DNA of 36,909 nt from Desulfarculaceae bacterium (GCA_027067385.1 JAMOVV010000104.1:1-36909), one strand, 5' to 3'; counted from the first letter of the stretch, positions 24,063 to 32,032 are shown. The notes: generated from the sequence alone by a model not told the origin. Made by a program: numbers and translations.

Positions 24063-25477
24063 GCCGCCGACCCCTGGCCGTCATCGGCCTGGACTGCGCC
24101 CCGCCGGCCCTGGTCTTCCACCGGCTGCGCCAGGGCCTGCCCCACCTGGCCGGGCTCATGGACCGGGGCCGCTGGGGCGAGCTGGCCAGCACCATCCCGC
24201 CCATCACCGTGCCGGCCTGGATGTGCCTGGCCACCGGCCGCGACCCCGGCCAGCTCGGGCTCTACGGCTTTCGCAACCGCCGCGACCACTCCTACGCCGA
24301 GCTGTCCTTGGCCTCCGGCCGCGATATAGAGAGCCCCACCCTGTGGGACCTGGCCGGGGAGGCAGGGCTCACCTCGGTGGTGCTGGGGGTACCGCTCACC
24401 TACCCGCCCCGTCCCATCAAGGGAGCCCTGGTGGCCGGCCCGCTCACCCCGGACAAGAGCGCCGACTTCACCCGGCCGCGCGCTTTAAAGCCCCTGCTGG
24501 ACCGCTGGGCCGAGGGCGACTACCTCATCGACGTGAAAAACTTCCGCCAGGCCCCGCCGGCCGAGCTGGCCGCCCAGCTAGACGACATGGCCCGGCGGCG
24601 CTTCCAGGTGGCCCAACGCCTGCTCAAACGCTTTGGCCCCGAGGTTTTCATGATGGTGGAGATGTCGCCGGACCGGCTGCACCACGCCTTTTGGGGCTAC
24701 AGCGACCCGGACCACCCGGCCTACGACCCGGCCGGGCCCTGGCGCGGGGTCATCGCCGAGCACTACCGGCAACTGGACCAACACCTGGGCCGGCTGCTGG
24801 CCGCCATGGACCCCGACACCCTGGTGCTGGTGGTGAGCGACCACGGGGCGCGACCCTTAAAAGGCGGCCTGGCCGTCAACCAGTGGCTCATCAACCAGGG
24901 CCTGCTGCGGCTCAAACGGCCGCCGGCCAAGCCCACCGCTCTCACCCACGACATGATCGACTGGCCGCGCACCCGGGTCTGGTCCACCGGCGGCTACTAC
25001 GCCCGGCTGTTTTTTAACCTGGCCGGCCGTGAACCGGCCGGGGTGATCGGTCCCCGTGAGCTCGACGCCTTCAAGGCCGAGCTCACCGCCGCCCTGGAGC
25101 AGATGACCGGCCCCAGCGGCGAGCCCCTGGGCAACCAGGTGCTGGACCCCCGCGATGTCTACCGCCGGGTGCGGCCCGTGGCCCCGGACCTCATCCTCTA
25201 CCCCGGCGGCCTGGACTTGCGCGCGGTGGGCCAGGTGTGGCCCGGCCGCGGCGCCGATCACCTGGTGCCCGGCAACGACACCGGCGCCGACCACGCCAAC
25301 CACGATCCCCGGGGTATCCTCATCGCGGGCCTGGCCGGCGACCGGCCCCTGGCCGCGGCCGGCCAGCCGGTGCACGGGGCCTCGATCCTCGACCTGCTGC
25401 CCAGCGCCCTGCAATGGCTGGGCCTGGCCGCGCCCGCGGGCCTGGCCGGCCGGGCCTGGGACTGGCTGTGCACATGA
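24059..25477 (+). CDS. Alkaline phosphatase superfamily (phosphodiesterase/pyrophosphatase-like) protein
   Basis: The 472-residue enzyme is of the type I phosphodiesterase/nucleotide pyrophosphatase group. Metal and catalytic positions are visible: IGLDCAPP (Asp12), Thr50 as nucleophile in PPITVPAW, DRLHHAFWGY (Asp205, His209), VSDHGA (Asp261, His262), and a final His in GADHANHDPRG. There is no signal peptide or membrane helix, so it is predicted cytoplasmic. Start GTG 24059 overlaps the M48 gene stop (GTGA). Similar cytosolic homologs in prokaryotes are often called nucleotide pyrophosphatases, but the substrate here is unknown. A shared bidirectional terminator follows. Confidence 0.88.
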   Translation: MSRRPLAVIGLDCAPPALVFHRLRQGLPHLAGLMDRGRWGELASTIPPITVPAWMCLATGRDPGQLGLYGFRNRRDHSYAELSLASGRDIESPTLWDLAGEAGLTSVVLGVPLTYPPRPIKGALVAGPLTPDKSADFTRPRALKPLLDRWAEGDYLIDVKNFRQAPPAELAAQLDDMARRRFQVAQRLLKRFGPEVFMMVEMSPDRLHHAFWGYSDPDHPAYDPAGPWRGVIAEHYRQLDQHLGRLLAAMDPDTLVLVVSDHGARPLKGGLAVNQWLINQGLLRLKRPPAKPTALTHDMIDWPRTRVWSTGGYYARLFFNLAGREPAGVIGPRELDAFKAELTAALEQMTGPSGEPLGNQVLDPRDVYRRVRPVAPDLILYPGGLDLRAVGQVWPGRGADHLVPGNDTGADHANHDPRGILIAGLAGDRPLAAAGQPVHGASILDLLPSALQWLGLAAPAGLAGRAWDWLCT

Positions 25478-25480
25478 AAA

Positions 25481-25503
25481 CCCGCCGGGGAATCTCCGGC
25501 GGG
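25481..25503. terminator. Bidirectional terminator between convergent genes
   Basis: A perfect 8-bp stem (CCCGCCGG with CCGGCGGG, 7-nt loop) lies 3 bp after the phosphodiesterase stop. On the minus strand it is followed by TTTT, so it best serves the HD-protein operon. Confidence 0.8.
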
Positions 25504-25530
25504 CTCGGGCTGGCGAGGGGTAGGTCGCGC

Positions 25531-26100
25531 TCAGCGGACCCAGAGGTCGTCGTTCTTCTCAAACCACCAGTCGGTCCAGTCGGTGTCCAGTATCTCCCGG
25601 GCCATGTCGCGGGCCGCCTGGGTGCCCAGCCGCTTCACCGCATAGTGAATCCAGTGCCGGGCATAAGGGTTGCCCAGGTCCTGCTGTTCCTTCAGCTCCA
25701 CGATGAGGTCCAGTTGGTCGGCGTCGCCGGCCAGGCGGGCCTCGGGCGTCTCCTTTTGGTTGAACTCGTCCACCAGGGCGCGCACCTGCCCGGCCACCGC
25801 CTCCGGCAGGCCGTCGACCATGTCTTCGGTGGCCTTGGCCTCGTCGGCCCGGGCATACTGCTTGTGCATGTAGTTGAGGTCCCCGGTGCGGGCCTCGGCC
25901 AGGTCGTGGTGCAGGAGCATCAGGGCCACCCGCGCCGCGTCCAACTCGGGATCGTCCAGGGCCAAGCTGTAGCCGATGAGCGCGGCGCGGAAGCAATGGT
26001 CGGCCACCGATTCACCGCCCGAGCCCAAAAAAGGATACCCGGTGCGGCGCATCTTCTTGAGCATGCCAGCCTCAAAGAAATAGTTGGCCAGCCCCTTCAT
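25531..26100 (-). CDS. HD-domain phosphohydrolase (YfbR-like)
   Basis: The 189-residue metal-dependent HD hydrolase resembles the YfbR 5'-deoxynucleotidase type. Ligands are visible in ESVADHCFRAA (His36 region), LLHHDLAEARTGD (the HD pair, about 63-75) and a later Asp in LAGDADQLDL (about 123-132). It contains the EARTGDLNYMHK loop seen in this subfamily. It is soluble, with no signal. The start overlaps the FmdE-like stop by 4 nt (ATGA), so it is the last gene of a three-gene operon. The nucleotide substrate is a family-based guess. Confidence 0.88.
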   Translation of the reverse strand: MKGLANYFFEAGMLKKMRRTGYPFLGSGGESVADHCFRAALIGYSLALDDPELDAARVALMLLHHDLAEARTGDLNYMHKQYARADEAKATEDMVDGLPEAVAGQVRALVDEFNQKETPEARLAGDADQLDLIVELKEQQDLGNPYARHWIHYAVKRLGTQAARDMAREILDTDWTDWWFEKNDDLWVR

Positions 26101-26651
26101 ACCGCTTCTCGCTGGGCGCAGGGCAGGCAGTAGGTCTCACCGCTGTAGGTGGTCACGGTGCGGCTGGCCTGTACCCCTTCACCGCAACAGGCGCAGATGA
26201 GCGACGGCTCGATCCGGGCCTCGGGCGGCGGTGGAGCGTCCACCGGCTCCACCCGCACCACCTGGTCCGCCGGCGCGGCCAGCAGGGCCTGCATAAAGGC
26301 CTCGCGGTCAGTCCCGCCATCGGGGCCCGGCCGCTTGAGGCCATCGCCCACAAAAACCACCCGCACCGCCCGGCCCCGGCCCCTGTCCATCAGGGTAAAA
26401 GCCTGCTTGCCAAAGTCCAACCACTTGAGATTGCCCTTGCCAAAAGTAGTGGACAAAAGCGCCTGGAAGGCGTCCACGCTGCAAGAGTTGTTCTCCACCA
26501 GGGCCACCAGTTCCTCGTCCTCGCTCTGGCCCACCCCCAGGGCGGCGGCCGCCGCCTTGGCCGCGCGATAGCCGATCACCAGGCCCGGGCACAGGTGGCC
26601 GTGAAAAGCCACCGCCTTTTGCAGATCATCCGGTAGCGATGCCGCGTCCAT
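26097..26651 (-). CDS. FmdE-family protein (formylmethanofuran dehydrogenase subunit E-like)
   Basis: The 184-residue FmdE-domain protein has the conserved HGHLCPGLVIGYRAA (about 15-29), ENNSCSVDAFQ (about 53-63), GKGNLKWLDFGKQAFTL (about 71-87) and a C-terminal zinc ribbon CACCG...CLPCA. In methanogens FmdE accompanies formylmethanofuran dehydrogenase. In bacteria the family is found near molybdenum and metal-cofactor genes, without proven function. It starts 11 nt after the epimerase stop and overlaps the HD gene. The nearby Mo-enzyme operon is 5 kb away and not linked. Confidence 0.9.
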   Translation of the reverse strand: MDAASLPDDLQKAVAFHGHLCPGLVIGYRAAKAAAAALGVGQSEDEELVALVENNSCSVDAFQALLSTTFGKGNLKWLDFGKQAFTLMDRGRGRAVRVVFVGDGLKRPGPDGGTDREAFMQALLAAPADQVVRVEPVDAPPPPEARIEPSLICACCGEGVQASRTVTTYSGETYCLPCAQREAV

Positions 26652-26662
26652 GGCCGGTCCCC

Positions 26663-27616
26663 CTAACGGTAAAAATCAATGGTCTTCTTAAGCCCCTGCT
26701 CCAAGGGGGTGGTGGCCTGCCAACCGATCACCCGCTTGATGCGGCTCACGTCGGGCACCCGGCGGGGGATGTCTTCATAGCTGTCGCCAAAGACCTCCAC
26801 GTGGGGCGTGAACACCAGCTCGTTGTCAAAGCCGCCCACCTGCTTCATCACCTGGGCCAGCTCCAGGATAGTCGTCTCCCGGTCGGCCCCCACGTTGAAG
26901 CACTGGCCCACCGCCGCGCGGTTGAGCGACAACTCCACCACCGCCCGGGCGCAGTCCTCGATAAAGGTGAAACAGCGGGTCTGGGAGCCGTCGCCGTGAA
27001 TCACCACGTCCTCGCCGCGGAAAAACTTCTCCAAAAAGATGGGGATCACCCGGCCTTGGCCCAGGTCGTCGCAGCGGGGACCGTAGACGTTGAAGAAACG
27101 CATGATCACAAACGGCAGGTTCTCCTGCTGGCCATGGGCATAGCAAAAATGCTCCACCAGCGCCTTGCCGGTGGAGTAGCACCAGCGGTTTATCGAGGGC
27201 GGACCCAGCACCCGGTCGGCCTCCTCGTCCCAGGGGACGTCGGGGTTGCGGCCCAACACCTCGCTGGTGGAGGCAAACACGAACTTCACCCCCAACTGGC
27301 TGCAACGCTCCAAAAGATGCAGCGAACCCTTGAGGTTCACGTTGAGCACGTTGAGTGGTTCGTTGACGTAGCGCTTGGGGTCGGCGATGGCCGCCAGGTG
27401 AATCACTACCTCCACCTTCTCCACCAGGCTGTCCACCTGGTCCTTGTTGAGCACCGACTCCTGCACAAACTTGAAGCGGCCGCTGTCGAACAGGTGCTCC
27501 ACCTTGCGCGAGCTGCCGGTATCCAAGGCCACCACCTGGTGGCCGTCGTCAATGAGGTATTCGCATACGTAGGAGCCGATGGAACCAGCCCCGCCGGTGA
27601 CCAGTATGCTGGCCAT
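26663..27616 (-). CDS. NAD-dependent nucleotide-sugar epimerase/dehydratase
   Basis: The start at 27616 (ATG, preceded by AAGGGAGAAAAGC) is preferred over an upstream open extension. The 317 residues form a short-chain dehydrogenase of the extended epimerase class. They have the Rossmann motif TGGAGSIGSYV (7-17), HLAAIADP, the active-site serine region in FASTSEVLG, and YSTGK for the catalytic Tyr-Lys pair. RFFNVYGPR and the FTFIEDCARAV segment resemble UDP-glucuronate decarboxylase and ArnA-type enzymes. The substrate is probably a UDP-sugar for surface polysaccharide, but no glycosyltransferase is adjacent. First gene of the epimerase-FmdE-HD operon. Confidence 0.9.
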   Translation of the reverse strand: MASILVTGGAGSIGSYVCEYLIDDGHQVVALDTGSSRKVEHLFDSGRFKFVQESVLNKDQVDSLVEKVEVVIHLAAIADPKRYVNEPLNVLNVNLKGSLHLLERCSQLGVKFVFASTSEVLGRNPDVPWDEEADRVLGPPSINRWCYSTGKALVEHFCYAHGQQENLPFVIMRFFNVYGPRCDDLGQGRVIPIFLEKFFRGEDVVIHGDGSQTRCFTFIEDCARAVVELSLNRAAVGQCFNVGADRETTILELAQVMKQVGGFDNELVFTPHVEVFGDSYEDIPRRVPDVSRIKRVIGWQATTPLEQGLKKTIDFYR

Positions 27617-27689
27617 GCTTTTCTCCCTTGTGTGGAGTGCTAAACCCGCCCCCAGCCATGTTATCGCTGGCCAATCTCTTCTACCCCAC

Positions 27690-28050
27690 CACCCCCACCC
27701 GGTCAAGGCCGCGAGCCGCGGCTCCCGTAGTGGGTCCAAGTCCACACGCTACAGGCTCGTCACCCGGCCTGCTCCGCTCAAGCGTTCTTTTAGGTCGGTG
27801 CAATGCTTGCACACCCGTATAGGCCCGGTGGCGGTACGTTGCGGGCTCGTTCCCCGCTATCCTACGCTCGAGCCGACTTTTAGGTCGGTGCAATGCTTGC
27901 ACACCCGTATAGGCCCGGTGGCGATACGTTGTGGGCTCGTCCCTCGGCCTTCTCCGCTCAAGCGTTCTTTTAGGTCGGGTCGTTTTTGCTTAGAACGCAA
28001 ATGATTGAACGACGGCGGCGGCCCGAAGGATAACGCCCCGGACCATATGG
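27690..28050. repeat. Tandem ~90-bp repeats and inverted modular element (left cluster)
   Basis: This gene-free stretch (gap 27617-28067) holds a 63-bp segment at 27788-27850 repeated at 27878-27940 with two mismatches, exactly 90 bp apart. The flanking AGCGTTCTTTTAGGTCGG at 27781 recurs at 27961, two periods on. A more diverged unit begins near 27700. The right end (28001-28050) is an inverted copy of a segment found three times at 31.5-32.0 kb. Core words are TTTTAGGTCGG, CCCGTATAGGCCCGGTGGC and GGGCTCGT. Confidence 0.85.
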
Positions 28051-28067
28051 CTGCGGCGGCACGCCGC

Positions 28068-28835
28068 CTAGCGGGAGGCCATGAAGTCGATGATGGCCTG
28101 GTTCACGGCGCGGGGCTGCTCCAGGTTGACCATGTGCCCGCCGCCCTCGATGACCTTCATCTCGGCGCCGGGGATGCGCTCGGCCAGGAAACGGCTGTAC
28201 TTCACCGGGGTGAGTTGGTCGCCGTCGCCCACCAGGACCAGGGTGGGCAGGCTGATGCGGCCCAGTTGGTCGCTCACGTCAAAGCGGTCGCAGGCGGTGA
28301 AGTTGGACCAGAGCACCTCGGGGTCCACCGCTGACATCTCCTTGGCCCCCTGGGCCAGGGTGGCCTCGTCGGCCTGGGGGGAGTAGGCGTAGCGCACGAT
28401 CATGGGCACGATGGCCGCGAAGTTGTCCCGTATGCCGTCGAGTATGGCCGGCAGCACCCGCAGCCGGCTGCCGGTACCCATGAGGATCAGCCCGCGGACC
28501 AGGCTGGGGCGCTCCAGGGCCAACTGCAGGGCGATGGCCCCGCCCAGGGAATGGCCCATCAGCACCGGCCGCACCGGGCCGGCGGCCAGGAAGTCGCCGA
28601 GCCACTGGGCGTAGTCCTCCACCCGCACCGGGGCCGGGCCCGGGGTCTGGCCGCAGCCGGGCAGGTCGATGGCCGCCGGGTTGATCTCCGGGCCCAGGCG
28701 GAACAACTGCGGCCGGTAGTTGGCCGCGCTGCCGCCGGAGCCGTGGATCATCAGCAGGGTGGGCCGGGACGGATCGTAGGGGCCGGGTCCCTGCAAAAGT
28801 CCGATATCACGTGAGGCCAGGTGCTTCTCCCACAT
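28068..28835 (-). CDS. Alpha/beta hydrolase
   Basis: The 255 residues form a compact alpha/beta hydrolase. The oxyanion strand is LLMIHGSGGSAANY (about 27-40), the nucleophile elbow is GHSLGG (Ser near 95), the acid Asp is in VGDGDQLTP and the catalytic His in EGGGHMVNLEQP. All triad residues are intact. There is no signal peptide. ACGGGAG lies 9 nt before the ATG. It follows the etf operon but is separated from it by a terminator with a T6 tract, so it may have its own promoter. The substrate (ester, lactone or acyl thioester) cannot be told from sequence. Confidence 0.92.
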   Translation of the reverse strand: MWEKHLASRDIGLLQGPGPYDPSRPTLLMIHGSGGSAANYRPQLFRLGPEINPAAIDLPGCGQTPGPAPVRVEDYAQWLGDFLAAGPVRPVLMGHSLGGAIALQLALERPSLVRGLILMGTGSRLRVLPAILDGIRDNFAAIVPMIVRYAYSPQADEATLAQGAKEMSAVDPEVLWSNFTACDRFDVSDQLGRISLPTLVLVGDGDQLTPVKYSRFLAERIPGAEMKVIEGGGHMVNLEQPRAVNQAIIDFMASR

Positions 28836-28852
28836 GAGCTGTCTCCCGTAAA

Positions 28853-28889
28853 AAAGTTGAGCCCGGACCGCGCGCGGCGGTCCAGGCTC
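28853..28889 (-). terminator. Terminator of the etfBA operon
   Basis: GAGCC-GGACCGC (28859-28871) pairs with GGCGGTCC-GGCTC (to 28889), and on the minus strand it is followed by AACTTTTTTAC. It starts 24 bp after the etfA stop and separates etfA from the hydrolase gene. Confidence 0.88.
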
Positions 28890-28912
28890 AAAACCTATCC
28901 GGTATCTCCCGG

Positions 28913-29878
28913 CTAGTCCAGCTTCTTGACCTCTTCGGTCATGGCCGGCACCACGTCGAACAGGTCGGCCACGCAGCTGTAGTCGGCCTTGGTGTGGATG
29001 GGCGCGTCGGGGTCCTTGTTGATGGCCACGATGAGCTTGGATGAGCCCATGCCAGCCAAGTGCTGGATGGCGCCGCTGATGCCGCAGGCGATATACATGT
29101 TGGGAGTGACCACCTTACCGGTCTGTCCCACCTGGTCGCTGTGCGGCCGCCAACCGGCGTCCACCGCCGAACGGCTGGCGCCCACCGCGGCGCCCAGCTC
29201 GGCGGCCAGGGCCTCGATGATGGAGAAGTTGTCGGCGTCCTTCATGCCGCGGCCGCCGGACACGATGATGGTGGCCTCGGTGAGGTCGATCTTGCCCTCG
29301 GCCTCCTTGAGCACCTCGATCTGCTTGGTCTTTATCTCGCCCGGGGTGACGCTAACCGTCTCCACCACGGCCTCGCCGCCCACTTCGTCGGCGTCGAACA
29401 CGTTGGGCCGCAAACTGGCGATCTGGGGCGAACTCTTGATCAACACGTCGGCGTAGACCTTGCCGGCGTAGATGGGCCGGGTGGCCTTGAGCCTGCCGTC
29501 TTCCACCGCCAGTTTGGTGCAGTCCACCGCGATGGAGGTATCGAGCTTGGCCGCCAAACGGCCGCCCAGCTCCTTGCCTTGCATGGAGGCCGGCAGCAAC
29601 ACTACCTCCGGCTGTCCCTCGCTGATCAGCCCGGCCAGGGCCCCGGCATAAGCGTTGACCAAATATACTTCAAAGGCGTCGTCCTCGGCGTAGAGGACCT
29701 TGTTTACGCCGTATTTACCCAGGTCGGCGCAAGCCGCTTCCAGGCCCTTACCCAGGACCACCGCGGTCACCTCGGCGCCCATCTCCTCGGCCACCTTCTT
29801 GGCCGCGCTGGCCGCCTCAAAGGTCACCTTGCGGAACTCGCCGTCACGATGCTCGGCTATTACCCAAACACCTGCCAT
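28913..29878 (-). CDS. etfA: Electron transfer flavoprotein alpha subunit
   Basis: EtfA binds FAD and, with EtfB, accepts electrons from acyl-CoA dehydrogenases or similar enzymes. The start at 29878 is chosen because AAGGGAGAG precedes it and homologs begin with MAGVWVIAEHRDG. The 321 residues have the alpha-subunit N-terminal fold, then the C-terminal FAD domain with VSGGRGMKDADNF, AVGASRSAVDAGW, QVGQTGKVVTPNMYIACG-like and SGAIQHLAGM, KLIVAINKDPDAPI segments. It lies 48 nt after etfB in one operon. The regulator upstream and operator type suggest use in fatty acyl-CoA oxidation. No acyl-CoA dehydrogenase is within the window. Confidence 0.96.
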   Translation of the reverse strand: MAGVWVIAEHRDGEFRKVTFEAASAAKKVAEEMGAEVTAVVLGKGLEAACADLGKYGVNKVLYAEDDAFEVYLVNAYAGALAGLISEGQPEVVLLPASMQGKELGGRLAAKLDTSIAVDCTKLAVEDGRLKATRPIYAGKVYADVLIKSSPQIASLRPNVFDADEVGGEAVVETVSVTPGEIKTKQIEVLKEAEGKIDLTEATIIVSGGRGMKDADNFSIIEALAAELGAAVGASRSAVDAGWRPHSDQVGQTGKVVTPNMYIACGISGAIQHLAGMGSSKLIVAINKDPDAPIHTKADYSCVADLFDVVPAMTEEVKKLD

Positions 29879-29926
29879 ATCTATAACTCTCCCTTCGGAA
29901 GAAAGGTTTCTCGCAATCAAAGCCCG

Positions 29927-30694
29927 TTAGATGACCTTGGCCTCTTCGCGCAGCAGCTTCACCAGGTTGATGGCTATCTCCTGGCCGGTCTCACCCTCCA
30001 CCTGCTTGCCCGGGGCACGCTCCGGCGGCGGATTCAGAGCGACGATCTCCAGCTTGTCGTCGCGCTCCACTCCCAGGTCGGCCAGGCTTATGACCTCCAG
30101 GGGCTTCTTCTTGGCCTTCATGATGCCCGGAAGCGACGCGTAACGCGGCTCGTTGAGACCCTTCTGAGCAGTGATCACGCAGGGCAGCGTGGACTCCAGC
30201 ACCAGAGTGGCGCCCTCCACCGGGCGGTGGGCCTGCACCGTGCCGTCGCCTACCTCAACCTTGGTCACCACCGAAAGCTGGGGCATGTCTAAAAATTCGG
30301 CCACCGCCGAACCGACCACGCCGCTGTCGTCGTCCACGGCCCGCTGGCCGAAGAAAATGATGTCGGGATTGAGGGGCTCGATCGCCTTGGCCAACACCTT
30401 GGCCACAGTGATGGGATCGGCCCCGTAGAAATCGTCGTCCTCGATCAACACCGCCTTGTCGGCGCCCATGGCCAGGGCGGTGCGCAAAGCCTCGGTCACC
30501 CGCTGGGGACCGGCCCCCACCACGGTCACCTCGGCGCCCTTCTCTTTCTGAAGAACCAGTGCTTCCTCAACCCCAAACTCGTCGTAGGGGTTCATGACCC
30601 ACTTGATGTCATCGGTCTCGATGGACTTGCCATCGCTCGCGATCTTGATCTGGGTCTCAGTGTCCGGCACCTGCTTGATGCAAACAACTATGTT
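29927..30694 (-). CDS. etfB: Electron transfer flavoprotein beta subunit
   Basis: EtfB binds AMP (or a second FAD in bifurcating forms). The start is GTG at 30694, preceded by AAAAGGAGG, giving MNIVVCIKQVPDT, the usual beginning. The 255 residues contain the WVMNPYDEFGVEEAL segment, VVGAGPQRVTEALRTALAMGAD, IIFFGQRAVDDDSGVVG (nucleotide binding) and the ETF-beta signature near VISLADLGV. Upstream in the same direction is the TetR gene (58 bp away), downstream etfA. From sequence alone I cannot decide whether this pair is bifurcating or conventional. Confidence 0.96.
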   Translation of the reverse strand, partial: NIVVCIKQVPDTETQIKIASDGKSIETDDIKWVMNPYDEFGVEEALVLQKEKGAEVTVVGAGPQRVTEALRTALAMGADKAVLIEDDDFYGADPITVAKVLAKAIEPLNPDIIFFGQRAVDDDSGVVGSAVAEFLDMPQLSVVTKVEVGDGTVQAHRPVEGATLVLESTLPCVITAQKGLNEPRYASLPGIMKAKKKPLEVISLADLGVERDDKLEIVALNPPPERAPGKQVEGETGQEIAINLVKLLREEAKVI

Positions 30695-30752
30695 CACTGC
30701 CAAAACCCTCCTTTTCAATCCAAGGGGCGCCGTGCCCGGTAAGGCGTCCGGC

Positions 30753-31364
30753 TCACGCCGCCAGCATCCCTCTTAGGAAATATGAACTTATCTCGTCGGC
30801 CGCGGTGGCAATGGAATATTTCCTGGTGGAAGACAACACCCAGTAGCGGCTCATCTCATCAAGCGCCCCCCATATGGCGCGCTTGGCGATGCCCGGCTCG
30901 ATGTCCTTGCGGAAAACTCCCTTTTCCTGCCCCTCGCGAATGATACTGCTGATTAGATTGAGGTACTCGTAAAACTTCTCGTTGTGATATTCCTTCATGA
31001 ACTTGGACGACTGACGCAACTCCACCTGGATTATCTCGGCCAACTCGGCGTTGCTCTGCAGTAAGGACAAATGGGCCTTGGCAAAGGCCTTGAGCTTTTC
31101 GGCCGGGTCGTCGTGCTCGGCTATGGCGGCGCGCATGGCGTCGAGGATTCTTTGCATCTCCTCTTCAAACAAGGTGATAAGAATATCGTCTTTGTTCTGA
31201 AAATACAAATAAATAGTGCCATCGGCCACGTTGGCGGCCCGGGCAATCTCACTCACCTTGGAGTTGTAAAAGCCGTTCTTGGCAAAGACCTTCACCGCCG
31301 CTGCGATTATGCGACGGTGCTTATCCGTGGACTTTTTGTTTTTGCGCTTCAAGGTTCGTCTCAC
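30753..31364 (-). CDS. TetR/AcrR-family regulator, FadR-like
   Basis: A 203-residue repressor-type regulator, probably of fatty-acid degradation. The helix-turn-helix reads KHRRIIAAAVKVFAKNG then VSEIARAANVADGTIYLYF, followed by a helical ligand domain. The start codon is uncertain. A TTG at 31418 would lie inside the operator and -10 box, so GTG at 31364 is preferred; TTG at 31352 after GGTGAG is an alternative. The gene leads etfB and etfA on the same strand, as fadR precedes etfB-etfA in the Bacillus subtilis lcfA-fadR-fadB-etfB-etfA operon. A perfect FadR-type palindrome in its promoter implies autoregulation and acyl-CoA control, by analogy. Confidence 0.88.
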   Translation of the reverse strand: MRRTLKRKNKKSTDKHRRIIAAAVKVFAKNGFYNSKVSEIARAANVADGTIYLYFQNKDDILITLFEEEMQRILDAMRAAIAEHDDPAEKLKAFAKAHLSLLQSNAELAEIIQVELRQSSKFMKEYHNEKFYEYLNLISSIIREGQEKGVFRKDIEPGIAKRAIWGALDEMSRYWVLSSTRKYSIATAADEISSYFLRGMLAA

Positions 31365-31399
31365 CCCGTGCCCGCTGGGGCCCTTAGGGATATTTCTGG

Positions 31400-31417
31400 T
31401 GAATGACGGTTCATTCA
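31400..31417. promoter_or_regulatory. FadR-type operator TGAATGA-N4-TCATTCA
   Basis: A perfect 7-bp inverted repeat with 4-bp spacer overlaps the predicted -10 box and start site of the tetR-etfB-etfA promoter. It matches the operator form known for Bacillus FadR. Confidence 0.82.
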
Positions 31418-31444
31418 ACTATCACGTCACGGGCACCATGTCAA
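31416..31444 (-). promoter_or_regulatory. Promoter of the tetR-etfB-etfA operon
   Basis: On the minus strand a perfect TTGACA (31444-31439) is 17 bp from TAGTTG (31421-31416), a weak -10. The overlap with the palindrome at 31400-31417 suggests repression by occlusion. Confidence 0.62.
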
Positions 31445-31467
31445 CCATTTTTCCAGGGGCCATCTAG

Positions 31468-31482
31468 GTGAATGTAATTCAC
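31468..31482. promoter_or_regulatory. Second palindrome upstream of the etf promoter
   Basis: GTGAAT-GTA-ATTCAC is a perfect 6-bp inverted repeat with 3-bp spacer, centred about 34 bp upstream of the -35 box. It shares TGAAT/ATTCA half-sites with the downstream operator but has different spacing. Confidence 0.5.
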
Positions 31483-31635
31483 GCAGCGGCGTGCCGGCAG
31501 CATGCTGCTGCACCCGTATGGGCCGGGGCGTTATCCTTCGGGCCGCCGTCATCATTCAATTGCCACCGAGCAAAGCAAAACTGACCCGACCTAAAAGTCG
31601 GCTCCGAGCGAAGCAGGTGGGGGGACGAGCTAAAA

Positions 31636-31680
31636 AATAGATGTCATCGCGAGCGGCAGCGAAGCGACCTTCCTCTTCCA
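31636..31680 (+). repeat. CGTCATTGCGAG-type dispersed repeat, copy 1
   Basis: AATAGATGTCATCGCGAG, then AGCGAAGCGACCTTCC, resembles the widespread family of intergenic elements beginning CGTCATTGCGAGGAGC and containing GAAGCGAC. It interrupts the Y-X module array. Confidence 0.6.
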
Positions 31681-32032
31681 TCTTTGGTTGAGAGAGAAGC
31701 GGAAGTTTGCTTCGTCGGCCGAGTGCCTCCGCTGCCGTATGGGCCGGGGCGATATTCTTCGGGCTGCTGTTACCATTCAATTGCCACCGACCGGAGCAAA
31801 ACCGACCCGACCTAAAAGTCGGCTCCGAGCGAAGCAGGTAGAGGGACGAGCCCGTAATGTGTGGACTTGGCCCCACTACGGGAGCCGCAGCTCGCGGCGC
31901 GGCGTGCCGCCGCAGCCGTATGGGCCGGGACGTTATCCTTCGGGCCGCCGTCATCATTCAATTACCATCGGGCAAGAGATTGCGGGTAATTCCCAAGGAT
32001 GTCATTTATGGCCAGCCAAGAGGGGAAAAGGA

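Noticed and set aside
27690-27990. CRISPR array
   Set aside because: The 90-bp units are similar along their whole length, with no short repeat/unique spacer alternation and no cas genes.
27579-28004. 141-codon plus-strand frame in the left repeat cluster
   Set aside because: It begins antisense to the epimerase start and continues through 90-bp repeats, encoding repeated PLKRSFRS words only.
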